64,000 bases of DNA from M55B177 sp034722275 (GTDB lineage Bacteria; Chloroflexota; Dehalococcoidia; GIF9; AB-539-J10). Every line of letters begins with the position of its first letter. Within the stretch, counting starts at the first letter, position 1. The position numbers and the translations under genes were made by a program. Shown piece after piece: positions 51,378 to 60,035 of this stretch. The stretch lies in the NCBI GenBank assembly GCA_034722275.1, contig JAYENW010000001.1:1-64000 (forward strand), given 5' to 3'. A model generated the notes under the pieces. The model did not search any database. It saw only the letters and a program-made list of their open reading frames with translations, and was not told the DNA's origin.

Positions 51378-53198
51378 TTAATCATAGATGGTCTTACATT
51401 CCAGTAACCTTACTGGTATCCTCACCTCCCTTTCTATATCAAGATATACTCTTCCGGTCAGGTCTCTTGCCCAGTTTCCTAAAGTGAAAGGCGATGATGG
51501 TATTATTATTAAATCGGGCTCGGGTTGCCGCTTCAGGTAGTTTTTAATGTGGTCAATGAAGTCTTGAACTACAAGGAGATCACCCATGAATACATTGCCA
51601 CCGAAATAATTATTCCGAGGAACCTCAATGTTTATTCTGAGTTCACTTGAGCTGAATAAATGGGATTCTCTGAGACACTGCTCAAACGTCGGCTTCATCA
51701 ATTCAGAGGAAAGGAAAAGAATATTCCTGGCCTTCTCTTTGTCTATTATCTCCTTTAGCCTCTCAATGTAACTCAACCTTAGTCCGGTGTCCATGAAGAT
51801 TACTCCGAGGTGCCGATCAAATTCTCTGGAGAAGGGATAGTCGGAGTTATCTAAATCTACTGTCAGGTCAATTTCTTGGCTTTCCCTCTGGACGGTGAAA
51901 CTAGCTGTTTTTTGCGTGCTCCTTTGTAACATATAAAGCATGTCTCTGGCTTGTGGTCTTGTCTTTATCTGGATGTTATTTATTCTACTGATAATGTCCC
52001 CCCTTTTAAAGCCGCTGCGAGCGACGGGAGAATTCCTGACTAATCCTATTATTCTCGGTAAGTTCTTGCACTTTTCATACAAATTTTCCTCATACATGCT
52101 GGGCATGGCTACAACAGGACATTCTATTTCTTCCCTCAATTGTCTTATGATGGAAATGCAGGCTTCCCAGACCTCGTCTAGGTCAAAAATTTCTTGAGAT
52201 GAAAACCATTTGGAATAGCCGGGGAGATTAACCTCAATGAGATGTGCGCCACAATTATCGGCGTAGATTGCCGTTTTGTGGAAGTCTTGACACATCTCAT
52301 TTATTGAATCCACAGGCCAGGGAACGATAACGATGGCATAGGGGATACCTTTGTCCTGTAATAATTTTGGGGCAGAAATAGCGATGTCAGGTTCGTTGTC
52401 CCTCATCAAATTTTTGCGACGCTCAGGAGATGAGCTATTTAAGGAAAGATAGATATATATCGGCTTGAGATTTACCAGCTCGCTTATTGTCTCGGGCGTT
52501 AGATTCTTGCCATTGGTGGTTATTCTTAGCGGGCTTGAAGTTCTTTCCCTCAAAGAGCAGAGAATTTCTCTGAAATGGGGATGAGCTAGGAAATCGTAAC
52601 TTAGAGGTGGGTTGGGGAAAAGGCTCATACCTTTATCAGGAGAGAAGTAGCGGAGCCTTGTTTTAATTTCATCGCGTTCATCTTTGGCAGTCCTTTTTGG
52701 GTGTCTTAAACCGAGAGACGACGGATTCCCCTTATTGTAACAAAAGGCGCAGTCACAATTACACCGAGATGCGGCATATTCCAAGATCTCACTGGGGTCG
52801 CAAGCATCAGGAATAAGCCAATCAGAAAGATTTTTTAATTTGAACCCGTCAACGTGGATGACCTCTCCTTTGCTTTCCAGCTCTACAACGGATAACAGGC
52901 CTTCAAGTTGTCTCTTGATGAATTCTATTCTTGGTTCATATATAGAAGTGCTATCTGAGAGAGGTGATGAGCAACCTTCTCTAGGATATCTCAGGTCATG
53001 TACAGATATCCTGTCTGAGAGCAGTTTGAACCCATCAGGGTCTGTCTCTCTGTTGTTCTTTGTCAGGATGATGAGGTCTAACAGGTTTTGCAGTTGGTTT
53101 CTGACCAGTTCTAAGAGAGCATCATTGTACGGCTGCTCTTTTTTTTCTTGTAGTTCATAATGGAAGTCATGTTCTCTCATTGAACTAATAAAGCTCAT
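51378..53198 (-). CDS. Radical SAM protein with PDZ and DUF512-like C-terminal domain
   Basis: 606 aa. Two related segments of about 40 residues form the N-terminus (26-64 and 88-128; both have an R-x-Q-L-x-x-L-L core and DGFKL). The radical SAM cluster is C146-NCD-C150-AF-C153, followed by a barrel up to about 375 (RITTNGKNLTPETISELV, IYLSLNSSSPERR). A PDZ-like domain follows (about 378-450, NSPVARSGFKRGDIISRINNIQ). The last 147 residues contain NNYFGGNVFMGDLLVVQDF, like the DUF512 motif. In known COG1625 proteins PDZ comes first; here it follows the SAM domain. Twelve nt after etfA. Target unknown. Confidence 0.85.
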   Translation of the reverse strand: MSFISSMREHDFHYELQEKKEQPYNDALLELVRNQLQNLLDLIILTKNNRETDPDGFKLLSDRISVHDLRYPREGCSSPLSDSTSIYEPRIEFIKRQLEGLLSVVELESKGEVIHVDGFKLKNLSDWLIPDACDPSEILEYAASRCNCDCAFCYNKGNPSSLGLRHPKRTAKDERDEIKTRLRYFSPDKGMSLFPNPPLSYDFLAHPHFREILCSLRERTSSPLRITTNGKNLTPETISELVNLKPIYIYLSLNSSSPERRKNLMRDNEPDIAISAPKLLQDKGIPYAIVIVPWPVDSINEMCQDFHKTAIYADNCGAHLIEVNLPGYSKWFSSQEIFDLDEVWEACISIIRQLREEIECPVVAMPSMYEENLYEKCKNLPRIIGLVRNSPVARSGFKRGDIISRINNIQIKTRPQARDMLYMLQRSTQKTASFTVQRESQEIDLTVDLDNSDYPFSREFDRHLGVIFMDTGLRLSYIERLKEIIDKEKARNILFLSSELMKPTFEQCLRESHLFSSSELRINIEVPRNNYFGGNVFMGDLLVVQDFIDHIKNYLKRQPEPDLIIIPSSPFTLGNWARDLTGRVYLDIEREVRIPVRLLECKTIYD

Positions 53199-53210
53199 AA
53201 GAAGCTGCGT

Positions 53211-54212
53211 TTAGGTGGCTAGCAAAGCTTTGCATTTCTCGATCAAGGCAGGTATAGCTTGCTTGTAATCACCAACTAAACCGAAATCAGCTTCCTTGAA
53301 AATGTGGGCATCGGGGTCTTTATTTATGGCTACGATATGCTTTGAACCAGAGCATCCAGCCATATGTTGTACTGCCCCTGAAATGCCCACCGCAATATAG
53401 AGATCGGGCCCTACAATGCGACCGGTTTGTCCAATTTCCAACGTCATCGGCATCCATCCTTCATCACAGGGGACTCTGGTTACTCCCACGGTGCCGCCAA
53501 GTACATGGGCCAATTCCTGTAGCATTTCAAATCCTTCAGTGCCACCGATGCCTCCACCACCGGATATAATAACTTTGGCATCCTCGAGCTTTATACCCGC
53601 GACCTCCTCTTTCACTGTTTCCACGAGTTTGCCTTTAATCGAGGAGTCTTTTACCTCTACAGTAAAGGACTCAATCTGACCTTTCCTGGAGGTGTCTGGC
53701 TCAGCAGGTGCCACTGACCTTGGTCTCATGGTAATTATCTGAGGTTGACAGGATTCGGAGGCCCATACTGCCAGAGCATTGCCACCGTAAACTGGCCGTG
53801 TTTGCAGCAGCAGTTTGCTCTCTGAGTCTATAACCAAGTCAACGCAATCCATAGCTGCTGTAGTTTTCAACCTCGCTGCCAGCCTGGGTGCAATATCACG
53901 TCCTATGTCAGTCTGACCTAAAAGAACGATGGATGGCAGCAATTGATCACAGGCGCCGGTAATCATAGCAACATAGAGATCAGGATGGGAATTGGCAAAG
54001 GTGGGGCCATCAATTATATATACTTTGTCAGCACCGAGGGCAATAACTTCCTTGGCTTCTTCTTCGATATTCTTTCCGATAAGTAAGGCCTTCAGTGGTT
54101 GTCCCAGGCTATTGCCTAGTTTCCTGCCCACACTTAATAATTCTCTGGTAATGGCGGCAATCTTTCCATCCACAACCTCCCCACAGATTAATATGCCATT
54201 GTATTCAGCCAT
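53211..54212 (-). CDS. etfA: Electron transfer flavoprotein subunit alpha
   Basis: 333 aa. The N-terminal domain (NGILICGEVVDGKIAAITRELLSVGRKLG) is followed by the FAD-binding C-terminal domain: SGGGGIGGTEGFEMLQELAHVLGGTVGVTRVPCDEGWMP, QTGRIVGPDLYIAVGISGAVQHMAGCSGSKHIVAINKDPDAHIFKEADFGLVGD. Last of the fixC-fixX-etfB-etfA set; passes electrons from acyl-CoA or NADH oxidation to FixCX. Confidence 0.96.
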   Translation of the reverse strand: MAEYNGILICGEVVDGKIAAITRELLSVGRKLGNSLGQPLKALLIGKNIEEEAKEVIALGADKVYIIDGPTFANSHPDLYVAMITGACDQLLPSIVLLGQTDIGRDIAPRLAARLKTTAAMDCVDLVIDSESKLLLQTRPVYGGNALAVWASESCQPQIITMRPRSVAPAEPDTSRKGQIESFTVEVKDSSIKGKLVETVKEEVAGIKLEDAKVIISGGGGIGGTEGFEMLQELAHVLGGTVGVTRVPCDEGWMPMTLEIGQTGRIVGPDLYIAVGISGAVQHMAGCSGSKHIVAINKDPDAHIFKEADFGLVGDYKQAIPALIEKCKALLAT

Positions 54213-54234
54213 TAAATTACCTCCTTAGCGTGAT

Positions 54235-55035
54235 CTATATTATCCTGGCTTCCCTCAGTTTTTCTGCCAGTTTAGCTGCTGCCTCAGCGGTGGTTTCTCC
54301 TTCAACAAGTTCACACTTGCGCTCTCTTGCCGGGATAAAAAGCTTCAACAGTTTTCTGCGCGCTGCTGCAGCTCCAACTTGAGCTGGATCGACATCGATA
54401 TCCGCAGCTTTCCACACAGGAATCTGCCTCCTGGCTGCAGATATGATTCCCAACCCAGATGGAAGTCGGGCCTGGCCAACTTCGTTACTGACTGTTACTA
54501 CTGCTGGTGTTGGAACGACAAATACTTGGTAGCCATCGAGTGTTACTCTCTTCACCTTCAATCCCTCTTCGACAAGCTCTGCATCTTCAGCCAATATCAC
54601 TAAAGATGAACTTAGATTCTCGGCGATTATTGAACCCACCAAGCCTTCATCCCAATCTGCTGCCTGTCGCCCACACAGGACAAGGTCATATTCTCCAATT
54701 TTTTGTATTGCTTTGGTCAGGATATAAGCTGCCCCAAAGCTATCCGATCCTTCGAATGCTGCGTCGTTTAGAACAAATCCATCGTCAGCTCCCATTGATA
54801 TAGCGTGTTTAACAACCTTCTCAGCACCATCACCACCTGCCGTTAACACGGTTATCTTGCCTCCATTCCTCTCTTTTAATCTCAGCGCCAGTTCAACTGC
54901 CTGTGCATCATATGGATTTATCACTGGTGGTATACCCTCTGGAGGTACAACTTGCTTTGCTTCGGAATTAACCTTGAACTTTGCTGGTGGAATATCTGGA
55001 TCGAGTACTTGTTTAACACAAACTATGATATTCAT
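54235..55035 (-). CDS. etfB: Electron transfer flavoprotein subunit beta
   Basis: 266 aa from ATG 55035, which has AAGGAG 5 nt upstream; GTG at 55041 is too close to it. MNIIVCVKQVLDP, GGKITVLTAGGDGAEKVVKHAISMGADDGFVLND, LVLCGRQAADWDEGLVGSIIAENL and PAVVTVSNEVGQARLPS are diagnostic. Whether it is an electron-bifurcating ETF cannot be settled by eye, but FixCX partnership makes that possible. Confidence 0.96.
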   Translation of the reverse strand: MNIIVCVKQVLDPDIPPAKFKVNSEAKQVVPPEGIPPVINPYDAQAVELALRLKERNGGKITVLTAGGDGAEKVVKHAISMGADDGFVLNDAAFEGSDSFGAAYILTKAIQKIGEYDLVLCGRQAADWDEGLVGSIIAENLSSSLVILAEDAELVEEGLKVKRVTLDGYQVFVVPTPAVVTVSNEVGQARLPSGLGIISAARRQIPVWKAADIDVDPAQVGAAAARRKLLKLFIPARERKCELVEGETTAEAAAKLAEKLREARII

Positions 55036-55047
55036 TTGCACTCCTTT

Positions 55048-55326
55048 CTATCCGTACTGATAGCATATGCCAAATCCAGGTCTTGGTAGAGTCCAGTCAA
55101 TGGCTCCTTTATCACATGCAATGTGACAACTGCCGCATTCCAGGCAGCCTTCATAAGAGAAGGTAATGTGTCCTTCACTCAGTTTGTAGCAGTTGGCAGG
55201 ACAAACATATAGACATACATGTTCTTGACAGGATTTGCAAATGTCCTCGTTTATCTTGATATGGACATCTTTGTCTATATCGAACTTATTAACTGATAAT
55301 TTATCTTCGATGCTGATAGTACTCAT
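55048..55326 (-). CDS. fixX: FixX-like ferredoxin
   Basis: 92 aa. INEDICKSCQEHVCLYVCPANCYKL and YEGCLECGSCHIACDKGAIDWTLPRPGFGI supply the Cys ligands. The second cluster motif (CxxCxxC...C) is complete, and the PRPGFGI end is typical of FixX. Overlaps fixC by 4 nt. Confidence 0.95.
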   Translation of the reverse strand: MSTISIEDKLSVNKFDIDKDVHIKINEDICKSCQEHVCLYVCPANCYKLSEGHITFSYEGCLECGSCHIACDKGAIDWTLPRPGFGICYQYG

Positions 55327-56612
55327 ATAGCCCCTTTACCCCGTATTAAGTCTGGAACTATTTGCCACAGCGAAGCCTTGTCTTCTAGCGACCTCTTAAA
55401 CAAATTCCATGTTGTCCTCCTCGGCTGACCATCGCTGATGAAGATTCTCTGTGCCAAGTCGCAGGCCAAATCGGGATACAGATTGTAAATGTGAGGGCTT
55501 TCCAAAAAATGTGGTGCCTTCTTAAAAGTTTTCAGGTCTTTGAGCACGAAGTTATCTTCAAGTAATCGTTTATAATAAGAAAGAGATTCCTCTGAAAAAT
55601 CGTTCTCTTGTTTGGCTCTGATTATGGTCTGGGCTGCGGCTATGCCAGAGGCAATGGCGAAATTAGCTCCCTCTAGTATTAATCCAGTTCCTAGAACCAT
55701 GGCGGCGGCATCGCCGGCGACGAGAAAACCATCACTGTATAACTTGGGCAGCATATTGATTCCGGAAACTGGGATAAGGTGTCCGGAGTATTCTACGAGC
55801 TTACCTCCTTTGATTACCTTGGCTACTTCCGGGTGGGTCTTAAATTTTTCAAGTAAGTCATTGGCTTGAATTTTTCTTTCAGCAAGGGCGTTTAATTGAG
55901 CCACGACTCCTATCGATAGGCTATCTTTATTGGTATAGATAAAGCCACCGCCCGGTAATCCTTCTGTACAGGAACCAACGAACGCCCATGACATACCCTC
56001 ATCACCAGTTAAATTGAAACGCTGTTCAAGTATTTCCCGGGGAAACTCTATAATCTCTTTCACTCCTTGCTTTATATCTTCTGGCGAGAGTTCTTCCCTG
56101 AGCCCGGCTTTTTGAGCCAAAACGGAGTTCACGCCATCGCAAGCAACAACTACACTAGCTGGTAGCTCATCGCCACCTGCCCTTATGCCTGTCACTCGGT
56201 TCTCGTTCCAGAGGAGGTCATCAGCTCCTAACCCCGGTGCCACGATAGCACCTGCTTCTTGAACTTTATCGGCAAGCCAGCGGTCAAATTTGGAACGCAG
56301 AATAATGAAGCCATTGTGTGAGGGCTGGCTGAATTTAGGAGTCGTGAATTCTAGAGAGAGACAATCCTCATCGGAGAGAAATGAAATCCTCTGGCGAGTA
56401 ACGTATCTTTCAAAAGGCGCTTCTTCACAAAAATTTGGGAATAGCTTGAGCAATTCTGGGCCATAAAAGGCGCCACCCCACATGTTTTTTGCACCGGCAA
56501 ATTTTCCCCTCTCCACCACCAATGTTTGCAACCCGGCCTGCGCTAGCTTATAGCCACAGGCACAACCGGCTGGCCCTGCCCCCACTATTATGGCATCGAA
56601 TCCTTGTTCCAT
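55323..56612 (-). CDS. fixC: FixC-like ETF-quinone oxidoreductase
   Basis: 429 aa. FAD motif DAIIVGAGPAGCACGYKLAQAGLQTLVVERG, VACDGVNSVLAQKAGL and SDGFLVAGDAAAMVLGTGLILEGANFAIASGIAAAQTI. With FixX it carries electrons from EtfAB to the quinone pool, or in bifurcating systems splits NADH electrons between quinone and ferredoxin. Eleven nt after the acyl-CoA dehydrogenase gene. Confidence 0.95.
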   Translation of the reverse strand: MEQGFDAIIVGAGPAGCACGYKLAQAGLQTLVVERGKFAGAKNMWGGAFYGPELLKLFPNFCEEAPFERYVTRQRISFLSDEDCLSLEFTTPKFSQPSHNGFIILRSKFDRWLADKVQEAGAIVAPGLGADDLLWNENRVTGIRAGGDELPASVVVACDGVNSVLAQKAGLREELSPEDIKQGVKEIIEFPREILEQRFNLTGDEGMSWAFVGSCTEGLPGGGFIYTNKDSLSIGVVAQLNALAERKIQANDLLEKFKTHPEVAKVIKGGKLVEYSGHLIPVSGINMLPKLYSDGFLVAGDAAAMVLGTGLILEGANFAIASGIAAAQTIIRAKQENDFSEESLSYYKRLLEDNFVLKDLKTFKKAPHFLESPHIYNLYPDLACDLAQRIFISDGQPRRTTWNLFKRSLEDKASLWQIVPDLIRGKGAI

Positions 56613-56623
56613 GGCGACATATA

Positions 56624-57781
56624 TTATGAGGTGAAGGCTGGCATCTCAAGAAGTCGCTGCCCGACGGTTAATTTGTGTATGTTGCCTGTACCGCCAAGTA
56701 TGGTGGCGGTGATGATATCCTGATAGTGATGGCCTACAGGGTAGTCATCGAAGGTGCCGAATGAGCCATGAATCTTGACCGCCTCTGCTGTTATCCAGAG
56801 CGCGCTTTCGGTGGCAAAATACTTGGCATAAGACATCTCTTTGATATGGCGCACTCCTCGGCTCTTAAGGTCGGCAACATAATAAGTAAGCCACCTAGCT
56901 GCCTCGATCTTTGTTGCCATTTCAGCTATTGTACCCTGTATTAACTGGTGACCACCTAAAGGCTTGCCGAATTGCACGCGTTCCTTGGCATATTTTATAG
57001 AGGCATCGAGGCAACTCTGAGCAACACCGACAGCACCTGCAGCTAAGAAAAGACGGGCGGTATCAATGCCTCGCAGGGCATCTCTGAGGCCACGCCCTGC
57101 CTCTGAAAGCTGATTTTCCAGTGGTATCTTACAGTCGGTAAATCTCATCATACCCTCGCTACCGCCCCGCCAGCTTATTCTCCCTATCTGGGCTGTGCTG
57201 GAATATCCTGGCGTGCCTTTCTCAACGAGAAAAGAAGCTAGTCCTCTGACCCCCTTGCTTTTATCTGTTTGTGCTACAACTATGGCTACATCAGCCTCGG
57301 CACCATTGGTAATGAAAATTTTATTACCATTGAGAACCCAGTAGTTTCCATCCCGCACCGCCATGGTTTCAATCAGGGAGGAATCGCTGCCAGCATTGGA
57401 CTCAACTACAGCCCCAGATAGAATTTTCTCGCCCTTACACACAGGGGGTAGCCACTTCCTCTTCTGTTCCTCAGTGCCAGCATCGAGGAGATTGGTTCCC
57501 GGCTGTATCGGGCCGCTGCTTGCTGCCTGTGTTACGGCAAGACTGGCCCAGCAAAGCTGTTCCCAGATAATGCAGGTGGTGATGTAATCAAGCCCCAATC
57601 CGCCGTATTCCTGGGGCAAATGCGGTGCCAGCAGTCCGACATCGCCCATCTTCTTAATAAGCCCTATGTCGAACTTCTCCTGCCGCTCATTTTCCTTGAG
57701 ATTTGGTAGAATCTCCTGCTCGGCGAACTTGCGCGCCATATCACGGAACATTATCTGCTCTTCACTGAATTCAAAATTCAT
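56624..57781 (-). CDS. Acyl-CoA dehydrogenase family protein with altered catalytic position
   Basis: 385 aa. All three ACAD domains are recognisable: FSEEQIMFRDMARKFAEQEILP, LSGAVVESNAGSDSSLIETMAVRDGNYWVLNGNKIFITNGAEADVAIV, GLRDALRGIDTARLFLAAGAVGVAQSCLDASIKYAKERVQFGKPLGGHQLIQ. At the usual catalytic Glu (xEGTxxI) the protein has ILGGTGNIH, i.e. Gly363. Some relatives place the base elsewhere or use Asp. The direct neighbours epimerase and fixC imply that its electrons go to EtfAB-FixCX. Substrate unknown. Confidence 0.93.
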   Translation of the reverse strand: MNFEFSEEQIMFRDMARKFAEQEILPNLKENERQEKFDIGLIKKMGDVGLLAPHLPQEYGGLGLDYITTCIIWEQLCWASLAVTQAASSGPIQPGTNLLDAGTEEQKRKWLPPVCKGEKILSGAVVESNAGSDSSLIETMAVRDGNYWVLNGNKIFITNGAEADVAIVVAQTDKSKGVRGLASFLVEKGTPGYSSTAQIGRISWRGGSEGMMRFTDCKIPLENQLSEAGRGLRDALRGIDTARLFLAAGAVGVAQSCLDASIKYAKERVQFGKPLGGHQLIQGTIAEMATKIEAARWLTYYVADLKSRGVRHIKEMSYAKYFATESALWITAEAVKIHGSFGTFDDYPVGHHYQDIITATILGGTGNIHKLTVGQRLLEMPAFTS

Positions 57782-57819
57782 TCTTTATACCTCCAGAATT
57801 TAGGCTATCACAATTACCT

Positions 57820-58221
57820 TTATTCTTCTTTTTGCACCAGCTCAACGAGAATGCCGTTGGTACCTTTCGGGTGAAGAAAGACGCTCATGCCCTCTGCCCC
57901 CGGTTTCGGAGTTCCGATGGACTGCAGCCCTTTGGATTTCAGCCATTCGAGCTCTGCGTTTATATCATCTACCTCGAGGCAAACATGGTGAATTCCCTCA
58001 CCGCGCTTTTCCAGAAACTTCGCCATTACACTTGTGTCGGTGAGTGGTTGTATCAATTCCAGTGTGGCGCGGCCAACTTTTACCAGGCTTACTTTGAGAT
58101 CTCTTTCATTACCTCCAATTATGGGTGCAGCCGGCTCAAGCTGCAAAACTGAGCGATAGAAATCCATAGCTTTTTCTAGGTCCTTCACTGCAAGGCCAAG
58201 ATGACTAATCTGTTTTATCAT
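57820..58221 (-). CDS. mce: Methylmalonyl-CoA epimerase
   Basis: 133 aa. Vicinal-oxygen-chelate fold in two halves: KQISHLGLAVKDLEKAMDFYRSVLQLEP (metal His), GIHHVCLEVDDINAELEWLKSKG (metal His) and NGILVELVQKEE (metal Glu). It converts (S)- to (R)-methylmalonyl-CoA, directly downstream of the mutase large subunit. Confidence 0.95.
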   Translation of the reverse strand: MIKQISHLGLAVKDLEKAMDFYRSVLQLEPAAPIIGGNERDLKVSLVKVGRATLELIQPLTDTSVMAKFLEKRGEGIHHVCLEVDDINAELEWLKSKGLQSIGTPKPGAEGMSVFLHPKGTNGILVELVQKEE

Positions 58222-58270
58222 TTGTACCCTCCTATTTAAAATAGTATCTTTCTATGCTGGCCACCAACAC

Positions 58271-60019
58271 TTACAACTCAGGCTGCTGGTAGAGACCAAA
58301 TACCTCTGTGAAGACATTGCTTATCTCGCCTATGGTAGCGTAGGTCTCAACGGCCTCCACTAAGGCAGGAATGGTATTGGCACTCTCATCTCGGGCTACC
58401 TCCTTTAGCTGCTTGAGACTCGCCTTCACTGCCTCGTTATTTCTTTCTTTCTTTATCTTTTCCAGATTAGCAAGTTGTTCTTCCTCAGCTTTTGCTCTCT
58501 TCGCGGCGTCGTAAGGATTTGGCACCATTCTATTAATACTGATTTCCAGTTCATTCTCGCCGGTGAATTTGTTAACACCTACAACAGTTTTTTTGCCACT
58601 CTCTATATCCTTCTGGTGTTCGTAGGCAGATTTAGCCAGCTCTCTCATGACCCAACCTGACTCAACGGCGGCTGGCATACCACCCATCTTGTCAATCTGG
58701 TCAATTATTTCGAAAGCCTCCTTCTCATATTTGTCGGTCAGGTATTCTACATAATAGGAACCAGCCAGGGGGTCAGATACATCGCATAACCTGGATTCGA
58801 ACATTATGATTCGAGCTGCATCCTGTTCCAACTGGATGGCTTCCATGCTGTGCCCCAAGCCCAAAGCTTCATCGAAGGGCGGATAGCAAGTTGGAACATA
58901 CCCGGATAATGCCTCGGCAACACCACCTATCACGCTGCGCGTCAGGTTGTTCAGTGGTCTCTGCTTGGTGCAATTATCGTGCCCCATGGTGCAGCCGCCA
59001 ACATCACGGTAAATCAGACCTCTGGGGTCCTTGGCTCCAAACCTCTCCTTCAGAATTCTAGCCCACATGCGGCGGGCTGCTCTGAGCACCGCTACTTCTT
59101 TCAACATTTCCATGGTGCCACTCAAATCGTTGAAGCTCATCAATGGTGCAACTGTATCAATATCCAGTCCTGCATCTAACCCCAACTGGCCATAGGCAAT
59201 GGCAGCTGACAGAGAAAAGCCCAACACCTGAGCTCGCGTCGCTCCTGCTTCACGGAAGTGGTGGCCGTTAATGCTTACTGGGTGCATCCTTGGCATCTCT
59301 TTAGCCGCCCATATGATGGTATCCCTGGTTAACCTCATCTGAGGCTTAACCGGCCATATTGGCGTTCCTCTGGAATCATATTCCTTCAAGTTATCGTTTT
59401 GAGGTGTACATCTTAGTTTGTTGATGGGGATGCCCCTCTTCTTGGCTAGAGCGATATATAGCGCCACAAGAGTATTGGCTTCGGGATTTATCGTCCACGC
59501 GGAGTTAATCTTGTCCAGATCGGAGCCATCCTTGAAGGGTGCATAGAGTATCTCCCAGTCTCTTAAAGTGTCTATTGCTACTCCAGTCTTTCCCACTTCA
59601 CCTTTGACTTCAGGGGCATCAGAGTCATAGCCACATTGAGTTGGCAAATCAAGAGCTAGGTTCATACCTGGGACTCGTCCATAAGACATCATTGCTTGAT
59701 AATATTCTGCGGTATCTGCAGCGGTGCCATATCCTGAATATCGCCCTGCTCTTACCAAACCGCCGCCAGCTAATGAATGGCCACCACCTACTGCTGGTGC
59801 GGCACCGGGTGCCTGGCAGGCATACTTACCAGCAGTGTAAGGATACTCTCCAGGAAAGCCAACGTCCTTTAAGAAATCAAATTTCTTTACATCTGGAGGC
59901 GCATAGAACTCAGTGGTGCTTTCACTTACTCCAAACCGTTTCAGAGTCTGTTTAAGTGGCCCTTCCTCCCATTCTTTCCTTTTCCTTTCAATCTCTTTTA
60001 ACTCTTCTTCGCTGAACAT
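58271..60019 (-). CDS. mutB: Methylmalonyl-CoA mutase, large (catalytic) subunit
   Basis: 582 aa, catalytic TIM barrel only. FGVSESTTEFYAPPD, FPGEYPYTAGKYACQAPGAAPAVGGG (substrate channel), GRVPGMNLALDLPTQCGYDSDAPEVKGEVGKTGVAIDTL, INGHHFREAGATRAQ and SMEAIQLEQDAARI. The usual YAGFSTA segment reads YSGYGTAADT. The B12-binding domain is encoded separately at the right edge of the window, as in archaeal-type split mutases. Interconverts methylmalonyl-CoA and succinyl-CoA; symbol by homology only. Confidence 0.95.
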   Translation of the reverse strand: MFSEEELKEIERKRKEWEEGPLKQTLKRFGVSESTTEFYAPPDVKKFDFLKDVGFPGEYPYTAGKYACQAPGAAPAVGGGHSLAGGGLVRAGRYSGYGTAADTAEYYQAMMSYGRVPGMNLALDLPTQCGYDSDAPEVKGEVGKTGVAIDTLRDWEILYAPFKDGSDLDKINSAWTINPEANTLVALYIALAKKRGIPINKLRCTPQNDNLKEYDSRGTPIWPVKPQMRLTRDTIIWAAKEMPRMHPVSINGHHFREAGATRAQVLGFSLSAAIAYGQLGLDAGLDIDTVAPLMSFNDLSGTMEMLKEVAVLRAARRMWARILKERFGAKDPRGLIYRDVGGCTMGHDNCTKQRPLNNLTRSVIGGVAEALSGYVPTCYPPFDEALGLGHSMEAIQLEQDAARIIMFESRLCDVSDPLAGSYYVEYLTDKYEKEAFEIIDQIDKMGGMPAAVESGWVMRELAKSAYEHQKDIESGKKTVVGVNKFTGENELEISINRMVPNPYDAAKRAKAEEEQLANLEKIKKERNNEAVKASLKQLKEVARDESANTIPALVEAVETYATIGEISNVFTEVFGLYQQPEL

Positions 60020-60035
60020 CTCTTTTTACCTCCTT

